From: VSJD01 sp964617825 | Lineage (GTDB): Bacteria > Verrucomicrobiota > Kiritimatiellia > JAAZAB01 | Length of the DNA: 64,000 nucleotides | Assembly: GCA_964617825.1 (NCBI GenBank) | Contig: CAZTWL010000018.1 | Span: 18,257 to 82,256 of the forward strand | Direction of reading: 5' to 3' | Part shown: piece by piece, positions 16,196 through 25,306 of the stretch | Layout of the letters: each line of letters opens with the position of its first letter | Numbering within the stretch: the stretch's first letter is position 1 | Notes under the pieces: model-generated | Seen by the model: the letters and a program-made list of their open reading frames with translations, nothing else | The model's database searches: none | What the model was told of the DNA's origin: nothing | Made by a program: the position numbers and the translations under genes

Positions 16196-19100
16196 GATGT
16201 TTGTTTCCTTTCAGCTTCTATGACAGTTTCGGCCGGCGCCTCGTTCGGCGCTTTGTTATAGAGGATGTAATATACGGCGGGGATCACGAGCAAAGTAAAC
16301 GCCGTTGAGACAAATAGTCCGAAAATCAACGACCAGGCCAAGCCGCTGAAAATCGGATCAAGCGTGATTGGCCAGGCGCCGAGCATGGCCGCTCCGGCGG
16401 TCAGGAAAATTGGCCGGAAGCGCACGGCGCCGGACTCGATAATTGCCTGCTTAAGCGGCGTTCCGCGCGCCACGGCATGCTGTATAAAATCGATCAGAAT
16501 AATCCCGTTTCTGACCACGATGCCGGCCAGGGCGATCATGCCAATCATCGCCGTGGCGGTGAAGAACACGGGGTTTTCGTATCCGCCCACCGGGCGATTC
16601 ACGAGCAAGTTCAAAAACCAGAATCCGGGCATAATGCCAATCATGGTCAGCGGTATGGAAAGCATAATGATTAGTGGCAGGACATATGACATGGTCTGAT
16701 AGACCAGCAGAATGTAAATTCCGACCAAGGCCGCGGCAAAAGCGATGCCCAGGTCACGAAAAACATCAACGGTGATCTTCCACTCGCCTTCTCCGCGCCA
16801 GTCGATGCGCATGCCTGGAGGAAGCGGGTTTTTATTGAACCACGATTGCAGCGCCAGCACCGCATAAGCGGGACCACGTCCGGCTGTGTCGGCGGAGACG
16901 TATACAACACGCTCCTGGTTTTTGTGCATAATGGTCTTGTCGCGGACCTCTTCTTTAAACCGGCCCAGTTCTCCGATCTGTACTGATTGCCCCATGCGCC
17001 CCTTAACGGCAATGGTTTTCAACAAGGCCGCATCCGACCGCTTGTTACGCGGCAGGCGGATCACGATCGGCAGCTCGTTCTGTTCCGTCGTTATATGCAC
17101 CGTGCCGGCGGGGATGCCGGCCAGGACCATGCGCATGGTTTGGGCGATGTCCGCGGTCGAGATGCCGTTCAATCCGGCCTTTTCGCGGTCCACTTCGAAA
17201 AAGAGCTTGATTTGATTATCCTCGACCGTGTCGTCGATATCCACCACGCCGGCTTCCTTGTTCATTTGCGTTTTGACAATCTGAGCTGCGGAAATCAGGT
17301 CTGTGTAGGAATGGTGCGGTTGCCCATAAATTTCCGCAACCACAGTTGCTAACACCGGCGGCCCCGGCGGCAACTCGACAATTTTTATTTTGGCGCCCGT
17401 GCGCGCGCCAATTTTCTCGATGTCGCTGCGTATGCGCAGGGCAATCGCATGACTTGCCATCTTGCGCTGGTTGCGCGGCGCCAAATTGACCCTGATATCG
17501 GCCACATCCGGTCCCTGGCGCATGTAGTAATGGCGCACCAGTCCGTTGAAATCCATCGGCGAAGCCGCCCCTACCGTTGAAGTGAAATCGGTCACTTCCG
17601 GCTGCATTCTCAGGTAGTTTTCCAGGTCGCGAACAACGGCATCGGTTGCCTCAAGCGTGCTGTATTCCGGCAAATCGACTACCAGTTGGAATTCATTCTT
17701 GTTGTCGAAGGGCAGCATTTTTAAGGGGACCAAGCCGGTGCCGGCAAGGCCCAGCGAAATCAGGAACAGCAGCCCCATGATGCCAAGCAGGCGGCGCGCC
17801 GCGCGGCGCGAATCGAGAAACGGAGAAATTACCCGCCGATAAATCCGGTACCCCCGTGAATTCTCGACATTCACCGGTTCATGTTCCGCTTGTCCTTTTT
17901 TTAGGATTTTGTTCGCCATCCATGGGGTTATGGTCAACGACACCAGCATGGAACTGAGCATGGCCAGCGGCACGTTGACCGCCATGGGCCGCATATAGGG
18001 GCCCATCATTCCGGTAATAAAAAACATCGGCACAAAAGCAACCACGATCGCCAGCGTGGCCACGACGATGGGCGGCAGGACTTCGTTCATTGCCGTGGCG
18101 ATAGCCTGCAGACGCGGTTGTTTATTTATGGTCAGATGCCTGAATATGTTTTCCACCCCCACAATCGGGTCATCCACCAGCAAGCCGAGCGTTAGAATCA
18201 GGGCAAACAGCGTAACGCGGTTTATCGTATAGCCCAGCAGGAGGTTCACCAGAAGGGTCAGGGCATAAGTAATTGGCACGGCAATCGCGACAATAATGCC
18301 CACGCGCCAGTTCATGATCAGGGTGATCAGCACGATTACCGTAATAATGGCCTCGAAAAGGCCCTCGACAAGTCCATTGACTTTCTCGTTCGCCGTCTCG
18401 CCGTAATTACGGGTTACGCGGACCTGGATATCGTCCGGGATGATCGTCCGGCGAAGATTCTCCAAAGTATTTTCCGCTTCCCGCGCAACTTTTACCGCGT
18501 TGCTTCCTTTTTTCTTGGCCAACGCAATCGTGACTGCCGGAAACGATTCGTCTTTCGCGCGGACTTCTCCGTCCAGTGCGGTTGCCGGACCGAAACCGAT
18601 GCGTGTATAGGTTGTCAGCTCATCCGGACCGTCGCGGACATCGGCCACATCACGCAGGTAGACCGGCCGGTTATTATGCACGCCTACCATCAGGTTGAGA
18701 ACCTCGTTTGCGTTCCGGAGAAACGGTCCGGTTTCAACTGCGATTTGCCTGTTCCCTTTGGCAAAGGTCCCGCTTTCCGACTGGGTATTCGAGATCTTCA
18801 GCGCGCCGGCAATTTCCAGCGGCGATAATCCATGTGCGGTCAGGCGTTCGGGGTCGAGATTGACGCGGATTATGCGCTTTTCCCCTCCGTGAATGGTGAT
18901 TTTGGCGCTGTTATCAATATGCTGGAGCTTGGCGACAACCTCCTCGGCAACCCGATACAACTGATAAGTGTCATATTTTGCGCTGTATAGCGTGGCATTA
19001 AATATCGGCACATCGTCGATTTCAATCGGCTTGACCACCCAGCCGGTAATCCCGGGCGTTGTTTTGTCGATGTTCTGAAAAACCTGATTGTATATTTTTA

Positions 19101-19437
19101 TCAGGCTTGCAGTCCGATCCTGTCCAACGTAAAAACGAACGGTTACCACGGCCATGCCGGGGCGGGACATAGAATACACATATTCCACCCCATCTATCTG
19201 GTAGAGCATCCTTTCCAAGCGTGAAGCCACCAGCCGTTCAACTTCCTCGGCGCTGCCGCCTGGATACATGACAATTACATCTGCGAGCGGCACGACGATC
19301 TGGGGCTCTTCCTCGCGGGGCGTCAGCATTAGCGCCGCCGTGCCGGCCAATAGGGCGGTGATAATCAGCAGGATCGAAAGATTTCCCTTAAGAAAACTCT
19401 CGACGAGTTGCGTGAAAAAGGATTTTCTTCCTTCCAT
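16192..19437 (-). CDS. RND family efflux pump, inner-membrane transporter
   Basis: A 1081-residue HAE/AcrB-like transporter of full length. An N-terminal membrane helix is followed by TPREEEPQI and the porter domain. The transmembrane proton-relay pair Asp422-Asp423 is present in LGLLVDDPIVGVEN. A second membrane block begins near residue 540, and the C-terminal half again has porter and membrane regions. RND pumps use proton inflow to expel drugs, metals or lipophilic compounds through an adaptor and outer-membrane channel; both partners are encoded immediately upstream. The start has GGGAGAA within the last codons of the adaptor gene, five bases between stop and ATG. Substrate cannot be read from sequence. 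The CusA-type methionine pathway was not evident. Confidence 0.93.
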   Translation of the reverse strand: MEGRKSFFTQLVESFLKGNLSILLIITALLAGTAALMLTPREEEPQIVVPLADVIVMYPGGSAEEVERLVASRLERMLYQIDGVEYVYSMSRPGMAVVTVRFYVGQDRTASLIKIYNQVFQNIDKTTPGITGWVVKPIEIDDVPIFNATLYSAKYDTYQLYRVAEEVVAKLQHIDNSAKITIHGGEKRIIRVNLDPERLTAHGLSPLEIAGALKISNTQSESGTFAKGNRQIAVETGPFLRNANEVLNLMVGVHNNRPVYLRDVADVRDGPDELTTYTRIGFGPATALDGEVRAKDESFPAVTIALAKKKGSNAVKVAREAENTLENLRRTIIPDDIQVRVTRNYGETANEKVNGLVEGLFEAIITVIVLITLIMNWRVGIIVAIAVPITYALTLLVNLLLGYTINRVTLFALILTLGLLVDDPIVGVENIFRHLTINKQPRLQAIATAMNEVLPPIVVATLAIVVAFVPMFFITGMMGPYMRPMAVNVPLAMLSSMLVSLTITPWMANKILKKGQAEHEPVNVENSRGYRIYRRVISPFLDSRRAARRLLGIMGLLFLISLGLAGTGLVPLKMLPFDNKNEFQLVVDLPEYSTLEATDAVVRDLENYLRMQPEVTDFTSTVGAASPMDFNGLVRHYYMRQGPDVADIRVNLAPRNQRKMASHAIALRIRSDIEKIGARTGAKIKIVELPPGPPVLATVVAEIYGQPHHSYTDLISAAQIVKTQMNKEAGVVDIDDTVEDNQIKLFFEVDREKAGLNGISTADIAQTMRMVLAGIPAGTVHITTEQNELPIVIRLPRNKRSDAALLKTIAVKGRMGQSVQIGELGRFKEEVRDKTIMHKNQERVVYVSADTAGRGPAYAVLALQSWFNKNPLPPGMRIDWRGEGEWKITVDVFRDLGIAFAAALVGIYILLVYQTMSYVLPLIIMLSIPLTMIGIMPGFWFLNLLVNRPVGGYENPVFFTATAMIGMIALAGIVVRNGIILIDFIQHAVARGTPLKQAIIESGAVRFRPIFLTAGAAMLGAWPITLDPIFSGLAWSLIFGLFVSTAFTLLVIPAVYYILYNKAPNEAPAETVIEAERKQTS

Positions 19438-19442
19438 GGCGT

Positions 19443-20465
19443 TTATTCTCCCTTCGTAGGATTGACCAGGATGGTATCGCCCTCGTCCAAGCCCGAGAGA
19501 ACCTCAACCTGATTGCTCCTTGCGGCGCCGGCCTTTACTATGCGCCTGAAAACGCGATTGCCCTGCACAACCTGCGCCATTTCAAGTTGCCCCACCTTGT
19601 AGATTGCCGAGGCCGGGATCAAAATCGTTTCTTCCTGGTCGTCTTCAATCCAAAGCCTTCCGAAGGCGCCGGGCAAGATGTTGCCGGCGTCGGATTGCAG
19701 CCGGACTTTCACCTTTTGCGTGCGGCTGGTAGCATCGATTTCGCTGACAATTTCGGTAACCTGACCTTTCAAGGCTGTCGCCGGCTGATCCAGAATCACA
19801 TCGACTTCCTTGCCCAGCGGCAGTTTGTTGACCAGGCGCACCGGGACCGCGCATTCCAGCCTCATTCGCAAGGGATCGTAAATTGATACGAGGATCTGGC
19901 CGGGCGCCGCCAAGTCGCCGGCCTCCACGCGTCGTTCGGTGACAATCCCGTCCATGGGCGATGTCACGGTGGCATAACTCAGCATCACCTTGGCTCTTTC
20001 CCATTGCGCATGGGCGGCATTGAAACCGGATTCTGCGGCAACCATGGCCTGTTCGGTCGTGGCCTTTACACCGATCAGTCGTTGGGCGCGCAGATATTCG
20101 GCTTCCGCCTGCTTAAATTGCGCTTCCGCCACCGAAAGCTGTTCCTTGATATCGCGGTCATCCAGGATCACGAGCGTCTCGCCGCGCTTGACTTTGCTGC
20201 CGGTCACCGCAAGCACCTGGCTGACCGTGGCTGGTATTCGCGCGCTCAAGCTGACGGTTTCCTCCGACATCGCCGTGCCGACTACCGGGATCAGGGATGC
20301 CAAGGGTTGGCGCTTTACTGTTACCATTGCCGCGCCGGAGGGCAGGGGAAGTCCCTGCTCGTCAGTTTGCGCCGTCTTTTCAACCTTCGATGAACAGGCG
20401 CCGGCAAACAATAGCATTGCCGTCATTCCCATAATGCCGCCGGTTTTTGCCAGTCGTTTTTTCAT
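19443..20465 (-). CDS. RND efflux periplasmic adaptor lipoprotein
   Basis: A 340-residue membrane-fusion protein. The signal sequence ends in the lipobox FAGAC, giving lipid-anchored Cys24. A biotinyl-lipoyl-like half is seen at about 70-100 (VKRGETLVILDDRDIKEQL). A helical hairpin follows (AEAQFKQAEAEYLRAQRL...), then the second lipoyl half (VTSPMDGIVTERRVEAGD), a beta-barrel and the membrane-proximal domain. It bridges the RND pump to the outer-membrane factor. AAGGGGAG precedes the ATG. The pump gene follows five bases after the stop; the outer-membrane factor gene ends 117 bases upstream. Confidence 0.92.
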   Translation of the reverse strand: MKKRLAKTGGIMGMTAMLLFAGACSSKVEKTAQTDEQGLPLPSGAAMVTVKRQPLASLIPVVGTAMSEETVSLSARIPATVSQVLAVTGSKVKRGETLVILDDRDIKEQLSVAEAQFKQAEAEYLRAQRLIGVKATTEQAMVAAESGFNAAHAQWERAKVMLSYATVTSPMDGIVTERRVEAGDLAAPGQILVSIYDPLRMRLECAVPVRLVNKLPLGKEVDVILDQPATALKGQVTEIVSEIDATSRTQKVKVRLQSDAGNILPGAFGRLWIEDDQEETILIPASAIYKVGQLEMAQVVQGNRVFRRIVKAGAARSNQVEVLSGLDEGDTILVNPTKGE

Positions 20466-20582
20466 ATGCTCCCCTTTGTCAGGTTATGCCTGCAACCATA
20501 CGCAACCGTCGGTTGACGGCTATGATTGAATCACAATGCGATTTATAAACAATGAACTTTCCGTCTCTTCCGGCATGTGCGT

Positions 20583-21953
20583 TCATTTGCGATTGCCATC
20601 CTGTTGCTGGCCATATTCTCCGGAAAGTTCACCCCTGGCTCGCGCCAGATTCGAAAACGCCACGCGGCAATCGTAATGTGCGCTTGCATTGCGCGCGCGC
20701 ATGGCGGTCAATCCGGTTTGTGCCATGATCAGATCGACGATTACCGCAGCCCCATTCTGGTAACGGGCGCGTGTTATCTGCAAAGCCCGTTCCGCGCTGG
20801 CGACGCCCTTGCGGGTTACGGCGACCCGCTCCGCCGCTTCCTTGACGCCGATCTCAGCCTGGATCAGATCGAGTTTAAGCTGATTGTATACTTTCTGCTG
20901 GATAGCCAGCGCGGCATCCGCCTGCGCGCGCGCTTCCTTGATGGCGGACCGGGTGTGGAATCCGTCGAAGACATTCAGTTCTGCGATGATACCGACGGTA
21001 TAACTTTGCTCGAACGTAGAGGACACGTTGCTGTCCCAATCCGAAGCGCCGAACAGGCTGATTATCGGCGAGTATTCCCGTACCGCTTTCTGGAGTGATT
21101 TCCGGCTGATTTCGGTCGCCTGTTGGGCGGCCTTGAACTCAGGCCGGTTTGCAACCATGCCGGCGATCTCTTCCTCCGCGGGCAAAGGCGGGAGTTCGCT
21201 GTCTTCGACGGCAATATTATCGGCCGTCGCCAAATCGCTGCCGATTGCGGCGTTCAGGGATGCCACCGCCATAAGCAAGCCGTTCCGGGCCCGGACGAGA
21301 TCTTCGCCGGCCTGGGTTTGCTGGACTTCGAGATTGAGCGCATCGGTTTCAAGCGCTGCGCCGGCCTGGTAAAGCTCGCGCGCAATTCGGAGGCTTTCCT
21401 CCACGGTTTTAAGGGAGTCTTCCATTACGCCGATGAATGTTTTCGCTTTCATCGCTCCATAATAGGCCCGCGTAATCTGGTGCACCAGTTCGTTGCGGAT
21501 GGCAGCAAGATTTTCGCCCGCAGCAGCTGATCCGAGCTGAGCCATGGCGCGGTCCAAACCGCGGCGACTGCCGTCGAACAGTTTGTATTTCGCCCCGATG
21601 TCGGCGTTGAGATTATCGGTGGCGCCCGGATTGTTCGGGTCGAAGGCCGGATCGCGCATATCCAGCCGGCGCTGATTAAGCGTCATCATGAAGGCCTGCG
21701 GCGGATTGTCGCTTTGCATCAGCGTGCTGGAAGCCGAAATCCAGGGATAATAGGCGGACTCAGCCGACTTCACCGCCCAACGGGCGGCATCCAGGCGCGA
21801 TATGGCCGCCTTGACGTCCGGCGCCTGGGCTAAGCCGGTTTTTATGCACAGATCCAGGCTCAGCGCGGCGGGCCCGCCTTTGACCGCGCCCGCATGTCCG
21901 CCCGCCGCTAGGGCATATACGATGCCGGCCAATATCAAGGGGTGGGTTTTCAT
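20583..21953 (-). CDS. TolC family outer-membrane efflux protein
   Basis: A 456-residue protein with a signal peptide (about residues 1-24) and the TolC duplicated architecture: an LSLDLCIKTGLAQAPDVKAA opening and two long helical repeats with alternating helix/strand segments (for example around GAKYKLFDGSRRGLDRAMAQ and AELNVFDGFHTRSAIKEARA). It should form the trimeric outer-membrane channel of the adjoining RND system. The start at 21953 has GGAGG five bases upstream and overlaps the arsR stop (ATGA), so it is translationally coupled to the regulator. Confidence 0.92.
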   Translation of the reverse strand: MKTHPLILAGIVYALAAGGHAGAVKGGPAALSLDLCIKTGLAQAPDVKAAISRLDAARWAVKSAESAYYPWISASSTLMQSDNPPQAFMMTLNQRRLDMRDPAFDPNNPGATDNLNADIGAKYKLFDGSRRGLDRAMAQLGSAAAGENLAAIRNELVHQITRAYYGAMKAKTFIGVMEDSLKTVEESLRIARELYQAGAALETDALNLEVQQTQAGEDLVRARNGLLMAVASLNAAIGSDLATADNIAVEDSELPPLPAEEEIAGMVANRPEFKAAQQATEISRKSLQKAVREYSPIISLFGASDWDSNVSSTFEQSYTVGIIAELNVFDGFHTRSAIKEARAQADAALAIQQKVYNQLKLDLIQAEIGVKEAAERVAVTRKGVASAERALQITRARYQNGAAVIVDLIMAQTGLTAMRARNASAHYDCRVAFSNLARARGELSGEYGQQQDGNRK

Positions 21954-22270
21954 CGTTGACCTCCGCTTTTGCGAATGCATCCCAGGATTGTCAGTGCCCG
22001 CGTGTCGAGCACCGCATACCGCACTTCCCGGCCATGCCGTTTTGCAGCAATCAGGCCAACCCTTTTCATCTGGTTCAGATGCTGCGACGTTGCCGCGGCC
22101 GCCAGTCCTAGCTCTTCCGCAATCCGGTACACGGGGGATGCCCCGTTCCGGTCAAGGATGTCGATGATCTTTAGCCGGCGGGGGTGCGCCAGCAGCTTCA
22201 ACGTTTCCGCCATCCGGGTCAGCAATTCGGGGGCCAACCCGGCGCATTCCTTTTCTTTTTTTGTTTTCAT
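21950..22270 (-). CDS. ArsR family transcriptional regulator
   Basis: A 106-residue winged-helix protein. The recognition region is ASPVYRIAEELGLAAAATSQHLNQMKRVGLI, followed by the wing RHGREVRYAVLD. The helix-3 metal-binding motif ELCVCDL of classical arsenic/cadmium sensors is absent, so it may sense an organic ligand or another signal. It is the first gene of the efflux operon and overlaps the outer-membrane-factor gene. A consensus-like promoter with a 7-base inverted repeat lies directly upstream, so autorepression is likely. The predicted transcription start falls on or beside the ATG, and no ribosome binding site is present, suggesting a leaderless mRNA. Confidence 0.9.
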   Translation of the reverse strand: MKTKKEKECAGLAPELLTRMAETLKLLAHPRRLKIIDILDRNGASPVYRIAEELGLAAAATSQHLNQMKRVGLIAAKRHGREVRYAVLDTRALTILGCIRKSGGQR

Positions 22271-22276
22271 GCAATG

Positions 22277-22304
22277 AATATATCATGATGTAATGATATG
22301 TCAA
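22277..22304 (-). promoter_or_regulatory. Promoter and likely ArsR operator of the efflux operon
   Basis: On the minus strand: -35 TTGACA (22299-22304), 16-base spacer, -10 TATATT (22277-22282). A perfect 7-base inverted repeat ATATCAT-N6-ATGATAT (22280-22299) occupies the spacer and overlaps both boxes. An ArsR dimer bound here would block RNA polymerase. The -10 box ends six bases before the arsR ATG. Confidence 0.7.
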
Positions 22305-22329
22305 CATATAATATCGATTGTGTTGTTTC

Positions 22330-22603
22330 GCCAAATGCGATCGATCGGCTAGTGGCGAATTGTTCCCGATCGCTTTTGCCGTGCTGAGGCCTTGCCGCAA
22401 GACCGTTACGGCGCGTTCTTTCTGGCCCTTAAGCCTGAACCAGCGCGGACTCTCCGGCAGGACAAGGCATCCCCGGAAGATAAGCATGGCAAAAGCGCGC
22501 CGATCACGCAGCCGGCGGCAAGGATTGCGGAATAAGTTTCCGGTTTCCTGATATCCATCCCGTAGACCCGTTTGATGGTCGTCCGGGAAGTGCCTTCCTG
22601 CAT
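22330..22603 (-). pseudogene. Remnant of an MFS sugar-porter gene
   Basis: One reverse frame encodes LVLPESPRWFRLKGQKERAV, the hallmark loop of sugar porters (PESPRWL..KGR.EEA), and continues for about 20 more residues. A neighbouring frame just upstream encodes ETYSAILAAGCVIGALLP, which looks like a membrane helix. No intact gene spans the region, so a decayed fragment is the best reading. It lies directly downstream of the hexokinase gene on the same strand, where a sugar transporter would be expected. The family assignment rests on one short motif. Confidence 0.45.
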
Positions 22604-22621
22604 GGGTCCCGAACGCTGCTT

Positions 22622-23914
22622 TTATTTGTTGGCGGTTGCTATGGCGGCAATGATCGCGGCGCCAATTCCGGAACCATCTTTGGCCATTTCGAGCCTGATT
22701 TTGGAGGCGTTTTCGCCAAGGATGTCGTGAAATACGCCGGTAATGTCTTCCTTATAGCCCGGATACAGCTCGAAGAGCGAGCCATCGATCCCTGCCAGAT
22801 GCTCGCGTTCCAGTTTTGGGTCCATCCAGGTTATGACTGCGGCTATGGCCATGCCGGCAAGCCTCGCCGATCGATGCGCCACGATCCGGCAGACGTTTTT
22901 CAGGACTTCCTTGTCGTGTGCACTGACTGCGTTTAACCCAAGTTCCGGAAGCATGTCGAAATTGCCGCCGGCAATGAGGGACATATGTTCCGTTTTTAAT
23001 AGTTGACCGTTTCGGAATGCGGCGCTCAATTCTTTCAGTTCCATCTGCGAAACGATCCGGCTCGTCAGCGCGCCCAAAAACATGCCGGAGGTCATTTTTT
23101 CCAGAAAATGAAAGCCGGGATTTGGGGAATATTTGTCCAATTCGATGTCATATGGAGTTTGCTTAAGCCGGGCAAAATTACCCCATTCCATATTTACAAT
23201 CATTTCGCCATTTTCGCCCAGGTTTTTGTTCTTGGCGATATTGGCAATCTGTTCTGGGTAACAGGCGTTGGTGCCGGTTCCCAGAATGACCCCCATGTCG
23301 CATAACCTCTCAGAATAACATTTGGCGACGAGCGTCCCGACGGTGTCGTTCACAAGGGCCGCAATCCTTATGGATTGCAGGCCCTTTTGGACCAGAGCCT
23401 TTTCGAGAAGCGCCACAACATTTTGACCAACAACGCCTGCCGCGGTAAATCCCTTCGTCCAGGCAATGAGGCGACCTGCGGCGATCCCAGTCTGTTCCAC
23501 GGGAAACGAGAAAGTAAATGCCAGGGGCAGTCCGGCGCCGGGGCTGATCCGGTTCTTTTTTAAAAAATCGACGATGCATTGCGCTATGAAGCCGAAAAGC
23601 GCGCTTCCGGGGCCTTGCATCAGTTTTTTTTCGATAGCGAACTTGGCCATGGCCAGGATGCGCACCCCGCCGTTTCCGTCCAGATGAACGGATAACAGGC
23701 GCATGTTCGTTCCTCCTAGGTCAAGGGCCAGGAACCGCCCGCTCTCGGTCCCGGAAGGTCTTTTGACAAATGACGGAAGCATCTTGAGCGAACTTGTTTT
23801 CCCGGCAAGGCCGTTTTTCATTTCCGCGTGAAAATCGCCGATCATATTTCTGATGGCGGGGGGCTCAACTGCGAACATGCGCTCAAGATTCTGTAAGAAG
23901 ACAATTGTATTCAT
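22622..23914 (-). CDS. Eukaryotic-type hexokinase
   Basis: A 430-residue protein of the eukaryotic hexokinase family, not the bacterial glucokinase (Glk/ROK) type. Visible motifs are FLALDLGGTNMRLL (phosphate-1, about 61-74), FTFSFPVEQTGI..WTKGF (sugar-binding, about 133-156), LVNDTVGTL with catalytic base Asp190, LGTGTNACY (phosphate-2), NMEWGNF with sugar-contacting Glu243, and the C-terminal GSGIGAAIIAAI (adenosine). It phosphorylates glucose or related hexoses with ATP in the cytoplasm. The length is that of a single (50-kDa-type) unit. Hexokinases of this family are uncommon in bacteria but known in some Bacteroidetes and PVC lineages. A transporter remnant follows. No ribosome binding site is evident. 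Confidence 0.92.
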   Translation of the reverse strand: MNTIVFLQNLERMFAVEPPAIRNMIGDFHAEMKNGLAGKTSSLKMLPSFVKRPSGTESGRFLALDLGGTNMRLLSVHLDGNGGVRILAMAKFAIEKKLMQGPGSALFGFIAQCIVDFLKKNRISPGAGLPLAFTFSFPVEQTGIAAGRLIAWTKGFTAAGVVGQNVVALLEKALVQKGLQSIRIAALVNDTVGTLVAKCYSERLCDMGVILGTGTNACYPEQIANIAKNKNLGENGEMIVNMEWGNFARLKQTPYDIELDKYSPNPGFHFLEKMTSGMFLGALTSRIVSQMELKELSAAFRNGQLLKTEHMSLIAGGNFDMLPELGLNAVSAHDKEVLKNVCRIVAHRSARLAGMAIAAVITWMDPKLEREHLAGIDGSLFELYPGYKEDITGVFHDILGENASKIRLEMAKDGSGIGAAIIAAIATANK

Positions 23915-24115
23915 AATTGCGCGTTAACATAGTCTTTTTGGCTTGGGTTGTCCATTCTCGCCAGAATATTTTGTGCCGCAATTTGGTGGCACGCAAGCGG
24001 AGAGAAGCGCCTTGGAATAAGGTCTTGCGATAAATGGTTTTCGATGATAAGAGGTTGTTTGCCGGATGGATCCATGACGATTGTGCTTTAAGCAACCGAT
24101 ATATTTGGAGGCTCA

Positions 24116-24928
24116 ATGTTTCCCATCAAGCTGGAACGTCCTTTGGCGGTGCTGGATATCGAATCCACAGGCATTAACCCGCGCATGGATCGTATTATCG
24201 ACCTGGCGATTGTCAAGCTGTTCCCGGATGGCCGGCGCGAACAACATGTGTTCCGTGTGAACCCGGAAATTCCCATTCCGGCCGAAACCACGGCCATTCA
24301 TCATATTACCAATGCCGATGTGGCCCATGCGCCGACATTCCGGCAAACGGCGCCCGCCATTTTGGAAATTTTGGCGGACTGCGACTTGGGCGGATTTGGT
24401 ATCGTGCGCTTCGATATTCCGATGTTGGCCGAGGAGTTCGCGCGCGCCGGATTCCAATTTAATCCCGATGACCGGCGCATTGTGGATGCCCAACGAATTT
24501 ATCACAAGAAAGAGCCGCGCGATCTCTCCGCGGCGCTCACGTTTTATTGCGGCACAATGCATTTGGGCGCCCACGGCGCCGAAGCCGATGCCCTGGCCAC
24601 CGTGGAGGTCCTCGAAGCGCAATTGCAGAAATATGCCGATTTGCCGCGTTCGCTTGAGGAGCTGGATCGATTCAGCAATCCGCCGCGTGACCCAACATGG
24701 GCTGACCGCAGCGGCAAACTCAAATGGCAGAACGGCGAATTGCTTATCAATTTCGGCGTGCAGAACATCGGCCGCAATCTGAAGGACCTTGTCCGGGATA
24801 ATCCCAAGTTCTTAAGATGGATACTGAAAAGCGACTTTCCGGTCGATACCAAACGCATCGTTGCCGATGCCTTGGAAGGTCACTTCCTTGCGCCGCCGGC
24901 TAAAAACGAACTGCCGGCGGCGGATTAA
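24116..24928 (+). CDS. DEDDh-family 3'-5' exonuclease (DnaQ-like)
   Basis: A 270-residue protein. ExoI LAVLDIESTG (Asp14, Glu16), ExoII GGFGIVRFDIPML and ExoIII HGAEADALAT (His and Asp) give the DEDDh metal-binding set. The C-terminal about 90 residues (after SLEELDRFSNPP) form a small extra domain containing WILKSDFPVDTKRIVADAL, seen in a group of exonuclease proteins from PVC and Bacteroidetes bacteria. It is likely a stand-alone proofreading or RNA/DNA-trimming nuclease. GGAGG sits five bases before the ATG. A hairpin with a T-run follows the gene. Confidence 0.88.
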   Translation: MFPIKLERPLAVLDIESTGINPRMDRIIDLAIVKLFPDGRREQHVFRVNPEIPIPAETTAIHHITNADVAHAPTFRQTAPAILEILADCDLGGFGIVRFDIPMLAEEFARAGFQFNPDDRRIVDAQRIYHKKEPRDLSAALTFYCGTMHLGAHGAEADALATVEVLEAQLQKYADLPRSLEELDRFSNPPRDPTWADRSGKLKWQNGELLINFGVQNIGRNLKDLVRDNPKFLRWILKSDFPVDTKRIVADALEGHFLAPPAKNELPAAD

Positions 24929-24950
24929 GTCGATTATGCGCCTGCCAGGG

Positions 24951-24993
24951 ATCCTGCCGCCCAAAATCAAGTAGTGTTGGACGGCAGGATTTT
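24951..24993 (+). terminator. Likely Rho-independent terminator of the exonuclease gene
   Basis: A perfect 9-base-pair stem ATCCTGCCG/CGGCAGGAT (24951-24959 with 24982-24990) is followed by TTT. The loop is long (22 bases), which lowers confidence. Apart from this hairpin, the 378 bases from 24929 to 25306 show no gene. Confidence 0.45.
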
Positions 24994-25306
24994 CAAGCTG
25001 CATGGACCGGTCCGGTTAGCGTCCGGAAAATCCGCCATCCGGTCGTTATGGATGCGACCTCTGCTTTGGGGATAACGCGCCAGGCGCTCATCCTGGTGCA
25101 TGAGCGATCAAGTTGACAATTTTTTACTCCGTTCTTGAAATTATCTCCCGGATTTGACAGGCTTCCGGCAATAAAAGAGTTGCGCTCAACCAGCGCAATC
25201 GCAATGGGCGCATTCCCTTGTCGGCTGCAAGGCGATGGCTGATCGATCGATGGCCCGGTAGCAACCTTGCGTTTCGATTGATTTATAGGATGGCGGTGAT
25301 GTCGTT

